Origin: Streptomyces hydrogenans | Lineage (GTDB): Bacteria > Actinomycetota > Actinomycetes > Streptomycetales > Streptomycetaceae | Reading direction: 5' to 3' | NCBI RefSeq assembly: GCF_014656075.1 | Contig: NZ_BNBS01000066.1 | Location: forward strand, 1 to 46,380 | DNA: 46,380 bases | In this document: in pieces, positions 17,914 to 26,729 of the stretch | How positions within the stretch are numbered: the first letter of the stretch is position 1 | How the letters are laid out: each line of letters begins with the position of its first letter | Position numbers and translations under genes: made by a program | The notes under the pieces: generated by a model | Database searches by the model: none | What the model saw: only the letters and a program-made list of their open reading frames with translations | What the model was told of the DNA's origin: nothing

Positions 17914-19815
17914 TCAGGCGTTCTTGGCGCGCGAGGCGGAGCGGCTGCGCTCCTTCTGGTCCAGGACGACCTTGCGGATGCGGACGGCCTCCGGGGTCAC
18001 CTCGACGCACTCGTCGTCGCGGCAGAACTCCAGGGACTGCTCCAGGGAGAGCTTGCGCGGCGGGACGATCGCCTCGAACGAGTCGGCCGACGAGGACCGC
18101 ATGTTCGTCAGCTTCTTCTCCTTGGTGATGTTCACGTCCATGTCGTCGGAGCGCGAGTTCTCGCCGACGATCATGCCCTCGTACACCTCGGTGCCGGGGT
18201 CGGTGAACAGGACGCCGCGCTCCTGGAGGTTGGTCATCGCGAAGGCGGTGACCGCGCCGGCGCGGTCGGCGACCAGGGAGCCGTTGTTACGGGTCTGGAG
18301 CTGGCCGAACCACGGCTCGTGGCCCTCGTGGATCGAGTGGGCGATGCCGGTGCCGCGGGTGTTGGTGAGGAACTCCGTGCGGAAGCCGATCAGGCCGCGG
18401 GACGGGACGACGAACTCCATGCGGACCCAGCCGGAGCCGTGGTTCGACATGTTGTCCATGCGGCCCTTGCGGACGCCCATGAGCTGGGTGACGGCGCCCA
18501 TGTGCTCCTCGGGCACGTCGACCGTGAGGCGCTCGACGGGCTCGTGGACCTTGCCGTCGACCTCCTTGGTGACGACCTGGGGCTTGCCGATGGTGAGCTC
18601 GAAGCCCTCGCGGCGCATCTGCTCGACCAGGATGGCGAGCGCGAGCTCACCGCGGCCCTGGACCTCCCAGGCGTCGGGACGCTCGGTCTCCAGGACGCGG
18701 AGCGAGACGTTGCCGATGAGCTCGCGGTCGAGGCGGTCCTTGACCTGACGGGCGGTGACCTTGCGGTCCTTGACCGCGGACTTGGCCTCCGCGCCCTTGC
18801 CGGTGCCGCCGCGGCCGACGAGCGGCGAGGTGTTGGTGCCGATGGTCATGGAGATGGCCGGCTGGTCGACCGTGATCAGCGGCAGCGCGATCGGGTTCTC
18901 CGGGTCGGCCAGGGTCTCGCCGATCATGATGTCGGGGATGCCGGCGACGGCGCAGATGTCACCGGGGCCGGCGACCTCGGCGGGCTTGCGGGTGAGCGCC
19001 TCGGTCATCATCAGCTCGGTGATGCGGACGTTGGAGACGGAGCCGTCCCGCTTGATCCACGCGACCGTCTGGCCCTTGCGCAGCTCGCCCTGCTCGACGC
19101 GGAGCAGCGCGATGCGGCCGAGGAAGTTGTCGGCGTCCAGGTTGGTGACGTGGGCCTGGAGCGGGGCCTCCTCGTCGTACGCCGGGGCCGGGACGTGCTC
19201 CAGGATCGTGGAGAAGAAGGGCTCCAGGTTCTCGGAGTCCTGCGGGACCGTGCCGTCCTCCGGCTTGGTCAGCGAGGCGATGCCGTCGCGGCCGCAGGCG
19301 TAGACGATCGGGAACTCGATCTGGTCCTCGTCGGCGTCCAGGTCGAGGAAGAGGTCGTAGGTCTCGTTGACGACCTCGTCGATCCGGGAGTCCGGGCGGT
19401 CCGTCTTGTTGATGCAGAGGATGACGGGCTTGCGCTGCTGGAGGGCCTTGCGCAGCACGAACCGGGTCTGCGGGAGCGGACCCTCGGAGGCGTCCACCAG
19501 GAGGACGACCGCGTCGACCATCGACAGACCGCGCTCGACCTCGCCACCGAAGTCGGCGTGGCCGGGGGTGTCGATGATGTTGATCGTGATCGGGGCCCCG
19601 CCGTCCTTGGGGTGGTACTTCACCGCCGTGTTCTTGGCGAGGATCGTGATGCCCTTCTCACGTTCCAGGTCGTTCGAGTCCATCATGCGGTCGTCGAGCT
19701 GCTGGTGGGCGGCGAAGGCACCGGCCTGCTTGAGCATGGCGTCGACGATGGTCGTCTTGCCGTGGTCGACGTGGGCGACGATGGCGACGTTACGGATGTC
19801 GTGGCGCGTGGGCAT
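17914..19815 (-). CDS. typA: TypA/BipA ribosome-associated translational GTPase
   Basis: A 633-residue member of the EF-G-like GTPase family that binds the ribosome and is linked to stress responses and subunit assembly. Motifs in order: G1 AHVDHGKTT (residues 14-22), switch I with LEREKGITI, G3 DTPGHADFGGEVER, G4 NKTD, then EF-Tu domain 2, EF-G domain V-like and the TypA-specific C-terminal domain. Length is normal. The start MPTRHDIRNVAIVAH is preceded only by a weak AGAGAAG about 12 nt away. It is single-cistron in appearance: an SBP gene with its own terminator lies upstream, and two terminators lie downstream. Confidence 0.95.
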   Translation of the reverse strand: MPTRHDIRNVAIVAHVDHGKTTIVDAMLKQAGAFAAHQQLDDRMMDSNDLEREKGITILAKNTAVKYHPKDGGAPITINIIDTPGHADFGGEVERGLSMVDAVVLLVDASEGPLPQTRFVLRKALQQRKPVILCINKTDRPDSRIDEVVNETYDLFLDLDADEDQIEFPIVYACGRDGIASLTKPEDGTVPQDSENLEPFFSTILEHVPAPAYDEEAPLQAHVTNLDADNFLGRIALLRVEQGELRKGQTVAWIKRDGSVSNVRITELMMTEALTRKPAEVAGPGDICAVAGIPDIMIGETLADPENPIALPLITVDQPAISMTIGTNTSPLVGRGGTGKGAEAKSAVKDRKVTARQVKDRLDRELIGNVSLRVLETERPDAWEVQGRGELALAILVEQMRREGFELTIGKPQVVTKEVDGKVHEPVERLTVDVPEEHMGAVTQLMGVRKGRMDNMSNHGSGWVRMEFVVPSRGLIGFRTEFLTNTRGTGIAHSIHEGHEPWFGQLQTRNNGSLVADRAGAVTAFAMTNLQERGVLFTDPGTEVYEGMIVGENSRSDDMDVNITKEKKLTNMRSSSADSFEAIVPPRKLSLEQSLEFCRDDECVEVTPEAVRIRKVVLDQKERSRSASRAKNA

Positions 19816-19895
19816 GGGTGGCTTGCGCTTCTCTCGGATCGTGGGAATCGGCGTCAGTTCCTCTTACGCCCGCCGGGCGGACGCGCCACGGCTAT

Positions 19896-19923
19896 GTCCT
19901 ATGGTACGGGGCTGCCGCGCAAG
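19896..19923 (-). promoter_or_regulatory. Candidate typA promoter
   Basis: On the minus strand CTTGCG (19918-19923) and TAGGAC (19896-19901) are separated by 16 nt, resembling the HrdB-type -35/-10. It would give a leader of about 70 nt. Match is moderate. Confidence 0.3.
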
Positions 19924-20027
19924 GGGCTTCCCCGGATCGATCCGAGAGGGTCTACTGGGACGTTTCGGGGTGGGTCCCAGGGTGTGGGGAAAGTCATGCG
20001 GTCCGGGTCAAGGGGCCGACGCGATCC

Positions 20028-20052
20028 TGCCCGCCGGGGTCACCGGCGGGCA
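20028..20052 (-). terminator. Terminator of the large peptide-binding lipoprotein gene
   Basis: TGCCCGCCGG and CCGGCGGGCA are perfect 10-bp arms around GGTCA, 39 nt after the stop codon at 20091. Confidence 0.7.
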
Positions 20053-20090
20053 AGGAACTTGAGCTGCTTCTGAGGTTGTGGCCCGTGTTT

Positions 20091-22481
20091 TCAGCGGTTC
20101 GACGGGCTACCCTTGGTCGTTTCGCTCTTCTTGAAACCGATGTCCTGGTACTGGGGGGCGGCGAAGCCCCAGGCGCCGGCGTTCACCACGTCCTGCCGGG
20201 CGGCCACCAGCTGGGGGCGCTGGTAGAGCGGGATGGAGCCGGCCGCGGCCCAGATCCGGGCGTCGGCCTGGCGGATCAGGTCGCCCGCCTCCTCCTCGTC
20301 GAGGGTGCCGGCCGCCTGGTCGAACAACTGATCGATCCGGTCCGTGCCGACGCGCGAGTAGTTCTGCTCGACCAGCAGGGAGCCGTCCGAGGCGGGCTCG
20401 GGCTTGGCGAAGATCGGCCGGGCGTCGGTCGCCGGGAAGGCGGAGGCCGGCCAGGAGTAGAGGGCCAGGTCGTAGTCGCCGGAGGCGATGTGGTCCTTGA
20501 AGAAGCTCTCGTCGGAGACCTTGGTGATCTCGGTCCGGATCCCGACCGCGTCGAGCATCCGGACGATCCGGTCCCCGACCGACCGCAGCGTCTCCGAGCC
20601 GGGGCCCGAGGGCAGGACGAAGCGGAGGCTGAGGGCCTTGCCGTCCTTGCCGAGGGCCTGGGAGGCGGCGGGGACGGCGGCCGGGGCGGCGCTGCCCAGG
20701 GGGGCGTAGGCGCCGGCGACGCCCTTGTCCGGCTTGGCGTTCCCGGGCCCGGCCGCGGCGCGGGCACCGGTGTCGAGGCCCTCGGCCCGGGCGAGGAGGG
20801 CGGCGCTCTGCCGGGCGGCGGCGGGGGCCGGGGCGAGGACCCGGGTGCCGGTCTCGGGGCCGCCGGGGCCGATCCGGGGAGCGGCGGGCAGCTCGCCGGG
20901 CTTGTCGTCGCCGACGATGTAGAGGCCGTCGTCGGAGGCGGTGTCGCCCTTCTCCGTCTTCTTCTTGGAGTCGGCCTCCTCGGCGGCCTTCTTCTTGGAG
21001 TCGGCCTCCTCGGCGGCCTTCGCCTTGGTGCCGGCCTCGGAGCCGGCCTTGGTGCCGGCGGGCTTCTTCTGGGCCCCGCCGGGGACCCAGCCGGCGTCGG
21101 CGAGGAGGGCGCGGGCCTCCTTGGTGTCCTGGTCGCCGAGGGCGTCGCTGCTGTCGGCGTAGGCGGCCTGGCCGGCCAGGGCGAGGTGGCTGCCGGGCGG
21201 GTCGGAGGGGAGGCCGAGCGGCTTGAGGACGGATTCGGCCAGTTCCCTGCGGTCGATGGCGCGGGCGACCGCGCGGCGGACCCGCTCGTCGGCCAGCGGG
21301 CCGGACTCGCCGTTGAGCGAGAGCTGGGTGTAGGCGGGCTCCAGGGACTTGCGGACGACGTAGCCGGCGAGGGTGTCCTGGGCGGCGGCGTAGCGGGCCG
21401 CGGCGGCCTTGTTCTCGGCGCGGGCGGCCTTGACCTCCGAGGCCAGCTCCTCGTCGGCGCCGTGGGCGAGCGCCCAGGAGCCGAGGGCCTTGCCGGGGGT
21501 GACGGCGGAGCCGGGGCCGTGCAGCTGGGCGGCCTGGGCGCCGCTGCGGCCGGCGTCGGCGTCCTTGAGGGCGAGGGCGATGCGCTCGGCGGTGGAGCGG
21601 TCGATCTCGGCCAGGTCGAGCTTCCCGCCGGCCAGGGCGGCCTCGCGGTCGGCGCGCGGGACGGCGCGCAGCACCAGGCTGTCGAGCTTGGCGGGCTTGC
21701 CCCACCAGCGGGGGTTGCGGGCGAGGGTCAGGTCGCCGGTCTTCCGGTCCACCGTACGCAGCAGGAACGGTCCTGCGGTGACCTTGAGGGTGGTGCGGGC
21801 CCCGTCGTTGAAGGAGTTCGGGGAGCCCATCACCTGCTTCGGGTAGAGCGGGGTGAAGAGGGAGCGCCAGTCGGCGTAGGGCTTGGCGAAGGTGACCCGC
21901 ACCTCCAGGTCGTTCTTGCCCTTCTCGATCTTCTCGATCCGCTCGTAGCCGGCGTTGCGGGCCGTCCAGTAGGCGGTGTCGCGGCCGCTGAGGGCCCGCC
22001 ACTGGGCGACGAAGTCGGCAGCGCCGATCTCGCGCCCGTCGCTCCAGACGGCCTGCTGGTTGAGCTTGTAGAGGACGACCTGGCGGGGCTCGGTCTCGAC
22101 GACCTCGGCGGTCTCCAGGTAGTCGGGGTTGAGCCGGGGCCTGCCCCGCTCGTCCAGGGTGTGCAGGGCGGGCAGCGCGGCGCCCGCGACGCGGTTGGTG
22201 GTGGCGTCGGCGTCGGCCTGGAAGGCGTTGAAGGTGGCGGGCAGGGCGTCCACCGCCCACCGCAGGGTGCCGCCGTCGTCGACCAGGGAGCGCGCGGTGG
22301 GCGCGTTGTCCTGGGCCGCGGCCGGGGCTCCGTCGGCGTCCTCGTCGGAGCTGCATCCGGCGAGGACGGTGACGGCGAGGACCGCGCTGGTGAGGGTGGC
22401 GACGGAGCGGAGTGTTCGGGAGCGCGGGCTCCTGGACGAACCGGCCCATGTCCTCCCCTGGGGGGCGCCGACCTGGGACAT
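20091..22481 (-). CDS. Large orphan peptide-binding lipoprotein (SBP family 5)
   Basis: A 796-residue lipoprotein: twin-Arg-rich start, hydrophobic segment about 28-41 and lipobox VLAGC with Cys43. An SBP_bac_5-type domain covers most of the protein, recognisable from ARNPRWWGKP near the middle and DERVRRAVARAIDRRELAES further on. It is about 250 residues longer than the other two binding proteins. A low-complexity insertion rich in Lys/Ala/Glu and then Pro/Ala (roughly residues 465-620) splits the binding domain. Part of the insertion is a perfect 30-bp tandem repeat. No permease or ATPase genes are adjacent, so it may serve one of the two importers downstream of typA or another system. ATG has GAAGGGG 8 nt upstream. 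Confidence 0.85.
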   Translation of the reverse strand: MSQVGAPQGRTWAGSSRSPRSRTLRSVATLTSAVLAVTVLAGCSSDEDADGAPAAAQDNAPTARSLVDDGGTLRWAVDALPATFNAFQADADATTNRVAGAALPALHTLDERGRPRLNPDYLETAEVVETEPRQVVLYKLNQQAVWSDGREIGAADFVAQWRALSGRDTAYWTARNAGYERIEKIEKGKNDLEVRVTFAKPYADWRSLFTPLYPKQVMGSPNSFNDGARTTLKVTAGPFLLRTVDRKTGDLTLARNPRWWGKPAKLDSLVLRAVPRADREAALAGGKLDLAEIDRSTAERIALALKDADAGRSGAQAAQLHGPGSAVTPGKALGSWALAHGADEELASEVKAARAENKAAAARYAAAQDTLAGYVVRKSLEPAYTQLSLNGESGPLADERVRRAVARAIDRRELAESVLKPLGLPSDPPGSHLALAGQAAYADSSDALGDQDTKEARALLADAGWVPGGAQKKPAGTKAGSEAGTKAKAAEEADSKKKAAEEADSKKKTEKGDTASDDGLYIVGDDKPGELPAAPRIGPGGPETGTRVLAPAPAAARQSAALLARAEGLDTGARAAAGPGNAKPDKGVAGAYAPLGSAAPAAVPAASQALGKDGKALSLRFVLPSGPGSETLRSVGDRIVRMLDAVGIRTEITKVSDESFFKDHIASGDYDLALYSWPASAFPATDARPIFAKPEPASDGSLLVEQNYSRVGTDRIDQLFDQAAGTLDEEEAGDLIRQADARIWAAAGSIPLYQRPQLVAARQDVVNAGAWGFAAPQYQDIGFKKSETTKGSPSNR
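20961..21020. repeat. Perfect 30-bp tandem duplication inside the lipoprotein gene
   Basis: Units at 20961-20990 and 20991-21020 are identical, encoding two copies of a decapeptide with the core AAEEADSKKK. This charged linker sits in the insertion that interrupts the binding domain. Confidence 0.95.
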
Positions 22482-22692
22482 GACTTTTACCCCTTCGTCC
22501 GGTTTTATGCCATTGAGAGATGATCAGATCTTCTCGGTCGTCCCACTGAACGGCACCCGGCGGACGCGCCCCCGCAGACACGGCGGCTCACCCGGCAAAC
22601 CCCACTCGTGCGGCCCAACAGCCCCACGCGGCTCCCCCCTTGCGGCCCGGCGCCGCTCCCCCGGGCCGCTCCCCCCGCGCGCGACCCGCCGG

Positions 22693-23721
22693 TCAGCCCG
22701 TACGGGCCCAGCCGGCGCGGTAGGCGGCCCAGTCGCCCGGCTCCTCCGCGAAGTCCACGTAGAGCGCGACGCCGAAGCGCTCGCGGTCCGGGTCGGTGCG
22801 GCCGAGGCCGAGCCGCACGCCCCGGACGGCGGCCTCGACGGTCTCCGCGTTCTCGTGGTGCCCCAGGTCGTCCTCGTGGAAGAAGGGCAGCCCCATGAGC
22901 AGGTCGGTGGAGTCCGGCGTCACCTCCAGGGCCAGCGCGGTCTGCTGGGCGACGTAGCCGCCGTACACGCTCTCCAGCGGCATCCAGGTGTCGTACGACA
23001 TCACGGCGATCTGGTCGACCCGCCGGGCCACTTCGCCGAAGTACTCCTGCGACCACCACTTGCCCTGGTCCGAGACGAGCCCGAGGGCCGCGTGGGCGCC
23101 CGGCAGCGGGTCGATCTGGTGGGCGGCGACGGAGAGCGGCGCGTTCCGGGAGCGGGTCAGCCGCCCCAGGTCGTCCAGGAGCGTCAGATAGTCCGCGTCG
23201 CCGGACTGGAGCGGCTCCAGGTCGAAGTGGACGCCGTCGAAGCCCGCGTCCAGGACCTGGCGGGCGGAGGCCGTGACGGCCTTCCGGGAGGCGGCGTCGG
23301 AGAGCCGCAGGCCGGTCGGCCCGTCGTTGGCCAGCACGTCGCCGAGCCACGCCTGGACCCGGACGCCGGGCAGCACCCGGTGGAGGCCGTCGGTCAGCCA
23401 CTTCGCGCGCGGGTGCCGGGCGGGCGGCAGGGTGCCGTCGTGTTCGAGCGGGCCCGCGTGCACGTAGAGGTCCCTGATCCCGGTGCCCCTCAGCCGCTCG
23501 GCGAGGGCCGTCAGGTCGGCGTCCTCCTTCCTGCCGTCCACCCACGCGTGCCCGATCCAGTACGCGTCCTTCCCGCGCGTGCGGGCGTCGTCGCGCAGAT
23601 CGCCGGCGTAGCTCACCCGCAGGGCGAGCGCGCCGAAGAGCGGCGGCACGACGAGCAGCAGCACCGGCACCAGGACCCACCAGCGCCCCTTGCGCCACAT
23701 CCGTTTCAGTCGTCCGTCCAC
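22693..23721 (-). CDS. Membrane-anchored GH18-fold protein, probably altered active site
   Basis: A 342-residue protein. A basic N-terminus and one membrane helix (about 14-34) are followed by an extracellular domain. GH18 features are visible: beta-4 segment AGFDGVHFDLEP (160-170), where the chitinase DxxDxDxE motif becomes D162-x-x-H165-x-D167-x-E169, and later IAVMSYDTW, the GH18 YDxW segment. The catalytic Glu is kept but the second Asp is His, so hydrolysis of chitin is doubtful. It could be a sugar-binding or spore-cortex-type glycosidase (YaaH-like). The start is GTG at 23721 with GGGGGG 5 nt upstream. It is divergent from the TPM gene with about 150 bp between. Confidence 0.7.
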   Translation of the reverse strand: MDGRLKRMWRKGRWWVLVPVLLLVVPPLFGALALRVSYAGDLRDDARTRGKDAYWIGHAWVDGRKEDADLTALAERLRGTGIRDLYVHAGPLEHDGTLPPARHPRAKWLTDGLHRVLPGVRVQAWLGDVLANDGPTGLRLSDAASRKAVTASARQVLDAGFDGVHFDLEPLQSGDADYLTLLDDLGRLTRSRNAPLSVAAHQIDPLPGAHAALGLVSDQGKWWSQEYFGEVARRVDQIAVMSYDTWMPLESVYGGYVAQQTALALEVTPDSTDLLMGLPFFHEDDLGHHENAETVEAAVRGVRLGLGRTDPDRERFGVALYVDFAEEPGDWAAYRAGWARTG

Positions 23722-23860
23722 CCGTGCCCCCCGGAGAGCGTCGTGGGCCTCCCCGCCCGCGGGAGACCGCCGTAGAGATCGGCTCCGACAGGGACGCCGG
23801 GGGCCCCGCGGTCGGTTTCCGGGGCGGGGGCGTCCGGTCGCGGCGCCGCATAGCAGTACA

Positions 23861-23873
23861 TAACCTCCCCTTT
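23861..23873 (+). promoter_or_regulatory. Candidate -10 element for a leaderless TPM-protein transcript
   Basis: TAACCT (23861-23866) fits TANNNT and is 7 nt before the GTG at 23874. No Shine-Dalgarno sequence lies before that GTG. Confidence 0.4.
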
Positions 23874-25955
23874 GTGACCCGAATAGCCACCCGAGCCCTG
23901 CTCGCGATGCTGGTGGCGGCGTGGTGGCTCGTCGCGCCCGCCGCGGCCGGCGCCCGCGCCGACGACCCCGTCGTCCTCCCCTCCGACGGGCAGATCCTCG
24001 ACCGGGTGGACGCCCTCGGCGACCGGCGCCCCGAGGTCGTCGAGGCCCTCGACCGGCTCTACGAGGACCGCCGCCTCCAGCTCTTCGTGGTCTACGTCCG
24101 GGACTTCTCCGGCCGCTCCGGCCAGGACTGGGCGGACGCCACCGCCGAGCGCAACGGCCTGGGCCTCGACGACGTGCTGCTCGCCGTCGCCACCCACGAC
24201 CGGCGGTACGGCTACTCCGTCGACCCCGGCTCCCGGCTCACCCAGGCCCAGCTGGACGACGTGGCCAGGACCGCGATCGAGCCCGCGCTGCGGGCGAACG
24301 ACTGGGCGGGCGCCGCGATCGGCGCGGCCGACGGCTACGGCGCCGTCCTCGCCGGCCTGCCCGTGCCCGCGCCGGAGATCACCCCCGGCCCCGCCGACCC
24401 GGGCGGCGGGGCCGACGGCTCGACCTCCGGGGCCGACCTGATCCTCCCGATCGCGGTCGTCGGCGGCGCCGGAGCGGTGGCGGCGTACGCGTACACCCGC
24501 CGCAGGCGGCGGACCGCGACCCGCACCACGCCCGGCGGCGGCCGGGGCTGGGGGCAGCCCGCGCCGCCCACCCTGGAGGAGCTGGACGCCGCGGCCCGGC
24601 GGACCCTGGTCGCCACCGACGACGCCGTCCGCACCAGCCAGGAGGAACTGGGCTTCGCCACCGCCCAGTTCGGCGAGGAGGCCGCCCGGCCCTTCGAGGA
24701 GGCGGTGGCCTTCGCCAAGGAGCAGCTGACCGCCTCCTTCCGGCTGCGGCAGAAGCTCGACGACGCCTTCCCCGAGGACGAGGCCACCCGGCGCGCGATG
24801 CTCGACGAGATCCTGCGCCGCTGCGCCGAGGCCGACGCCCGGCTGGACGCCGAGACCGAGGACTTCGACCGGCTCCGGGCCCTGGAGCGGACCGCGCCCG
24901 AGGCGCTCGCCGCCGTCGAGACGGCCTTCCGGACGCGGACCGGCCGGGTCTCCGGCGCCGAGGCGGCGCTGGGGGCGATGCGCGAGCGGTACCCGGAGTC
25001 CGCGGCCGCCCCGGTCGCCGGTGCCGTCGAACAGGCCAAGGACCGGCTGGTCTTCGCCACCACCCACATCAACCAGGCCCGCCAGTCCGTCGACGACGGC
25101 GACACCGGCTCCGCGGCCGTCCACGTGCGGGCCGCCGAGGGCGCGGTCGACCAGGCGTCCCGGCTGATCGAGGCGGTGGACCGGCGGGCGCAGGAGCTGG
25201 CCGAGGCGGAGGGCCGGCTGCCCGGCGTGCTGACCGAGACGGACGCCGACCTGGCCGAGGCCCGCGGCCTCCTCGAAGGGAGTGCCGAGGGCGCCTCGAC
25301 CGGCGACCTGCGCGGCCGGATCGCCCGCGCCGAGACGGTGGCGGCGGAGGTCCGGCGGGCGATCGAGGCGGGACGGTACGACCCCCTGGACGCGCAGCGC
25401 CTGGTCGAGGAGGCGGACGCGGCGGTCGACGCGGCGCTGGCCGGGGCGCGCGAGCGGGAGTCCGGCGACGCGCGGGCCCGCGCCCTGCTCGACGAGGCGC
25501 GGCTGACCGCCCGGGCGGAGCTGGGGGCGGCCTCGGACTACGTCCAGACGCACCGGGGCGCGGTGGGCAGCGAGGCCAGGACCCGGCTGGCGGAGGCGCA
25601 GCGGCGGCTGGAGAAGGCGCGGGCGCTGGCGGCGGACCGGCCGCAGGAGGCGCTGGCGGAGGCCCAGCGGGCCGACGCGCTGGCCCGGCGGGCGCAGGAG
25701 CTCGCCGAGCAGGACGTGCGCCGGTACGGGAACCCGAACGGGCTCGGCGGGGTGACGGGGACGGACGGCGGCGGGGGCGGCGGCCGCGGCGGCGCCGTGC
25801 TCGGCGGCATCGTCCTCGGCGGGCTGTTCGGCGGGGGCACCGGCAGGGGCGGCGGTCGTGGGGGCGGCTTCGGGGGCGGAGGTTTCGGCGGCGGGCCGGG
25901 CAGCTTCGGCGGCAGCGGCACGCGCGGCCGACGGGGCGGCGGCGGCCGCTTCTGA
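23874..25955 (+). CDS. Secreted/membrane TPM-domain protein with long coiled coil and Gly-rich tail
   Basis: A protein of about 693 residues. The signal peptide is roughly residues 1-28 (MTRIATRALLAMLVAAWWL...AGARA). A TPM domain (about 35-155) is followed by a membrane helix (ILPIAVVGGAGAVAAYAYT, about 187-205) with a basic stop-transfer. A long Ala/Glu/Arg-rich helical region, probably coiled coil, then runs to about residue 620, and a Gly/Arg/Phe-rich tail ends the protein. TPM domains occur in envelope proteins and in photosystem II repair factors. The frame is open 50 codons upstream, but the signal peptide fixes the start at GTG 23874. It lies 50 nt upstream of pspA on the same strand, and the pairing suggests membrane-stress work. 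Confidence 0.8.
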   Translation: MTRIATRALLAMLVAAWWLVAPAAAGARADDPVVLPSDGQILDRVDALGDRRPEVVEALDRLYEDRRLQLFVVYVRDFSGRSGQDWADATAERNGLGLDDVLLAVATHDRRYGYSVDPGSRLTQAQLDDVARTAIEPALRANDWAGAAIGAADGYGAVLAGLPVPAPEITPGPADPGGGADGSTSGADLILPIAVVGGAGAVAAYAYTRRRRRTATRTTPGGGRGWGQPAPPTLEELDAAARRTLVATDDAVRTSQEELGFATAQFGEEAARPFEEAVAFAKEQLTASFRLRQKLDDAFPEDEATRRAMLDEILRRCAEADARLDAETEDFDRLRALERTAPEALAAVETAFRTRTGRVSGAEAALGAMRERYPESAAAPVAGAVEQAKDRLVFATTHINQARQSVDDGDTGSAAVHVRAAEGAVDQASRLIEAVDRRAQELAEAEGRLPGVLTETDADLAEARGLLEGSAEGASTGDLRGRIARAETVAAEVRRAIEAGRYDPLDAQRLVEEADAAVDAALAGARERESGDARARALLDEARLTARAELGAASDYVQTHRGAVGSEARTRLAEAQRRLEKARALAADRPQEALAEAQRADALARRAQELAEQDVRRYGNPNGLGGVTGTDGGGGGGRGGAVLGGIVLGGLFGGGTGRGGGRGGGFGGGGFGGGPGSFGGSGTRGRRGGGGRF

Positions 25956-26005
25956 GTCCCGGGTCCACCCGGCCCCGTTCCGTACGAGCCTGCGAGGAGC
26001 AGCGC

Positions 26006-26716
26006 ATGAGCAAGCAGACCGTCCTCGGCCGCGTCACCCAGCTGGCGAAGGCGAACATCAACGCCCTGCTGGACCAGGCGGAGGATCCGCAGAAGATGCT
26101 GGACCAGCTGATCCGCGACTACTCGGGGAACATCGCGGAGGCGGAGGAGGCGGTGGCGGCGACCATCGGCAATCTGCGGCTGATGGAGCAGGACCACGCG
26201 GAGGACGTCGCGGCGGCGGCCGAGTGGGGCGGCAAGGCGATGGCGGCCAGCCGGAAGGCGGACGAGCTGCGCACCGGCGGGCAGGAGGCGGAGGCGGACC
26301 GTTTCGACAACCTCGCCAAGGTCGCGCTGGGCCGGCAGCTCCAGTCGGAGAAGGAGGCGCGGACGGCCGAGCCGACCATCGCCGCGCAGACCGAGGTGGT
26401 ACGGAAACTGACCTCGGGCCTCGACCGGATGAAGGCCAAACTGGTCGAGCTCCAGGCCAAGCGGGACGAGCTGGTCGCGCGCGCGAAGTCGGCGCGGGCG
26501 CAGAACACGATGATGGACGCGGTGAAGAACGTCGACGTGCTGGACCCGACGAGCGAGCTGAGCCGCTTCGAGGACAAGGTGCGCCGGGAGGAGGCGCGGG
26601 CGCTCGGCAAGCAGGAGCTGGCCGCCTCCTCGCTCGACGCCCAGTTCGAGCAGCTGGACGCGGTCGGCGACGAGGCGGAGATCGCGGCCCGGCTGGCCGC
26701 GCTCAAGGCGGCCTGA
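26006..26716 (+). CDS. pspA: PspA/IM30 family membrane-stress protein
   Basis: A 236-residue ESCRT-III-like coiled-coil protein that binds and stabilises the cytoplasmic membrane under stress. The sequence is almost entirely helical. The start TVLGRVTQLAKANINALLDQAEDPQKML is the typical PspA helix 0/1, and it lacks the initial hydrophobic F-rich end of E. coli PspA, as in other actinobacterial versions. ATG at 26006 has GAGGAG 6 nt upstream. It probably shares transcription with the TPM gene 50 nt upstream. Its stop is only 13 nt from the end of the convergent SpoIIE gene, so no separate terminator fits between them. Confidence 0.9.
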   Translation: MSKQTVLGRVTQLAKANINALLDQAEDPQKMLDQLIRDYSGNIAEAEEAVAATIGNLRLMEQDHAEDVAAAAEWGGKAMAASRKADELRTGGQEAEADRFDNLAKVALGRQLQSEKEARTAEPTIAAQTEVVRKLTSGLDRMKAKLVELQAKRDELVARAKSARAQNTMMDAVKNVDVLDPTSELSRFEDKVRREEARALGKQELAASSLDAQFEQLDAVGDEAEIAARLAALKAA

Positions 26717-26729
26717 CCGGGGCGCCGGT

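Noticed and set aside
20107..22581. 824-codon alternative minus-strand frame over the large lipoprotein gene
   Set aside because: The other frame has a lipobox, an SBP domain and a ribosome binding site; this one is Arg/Pro/Gly-rich noise.
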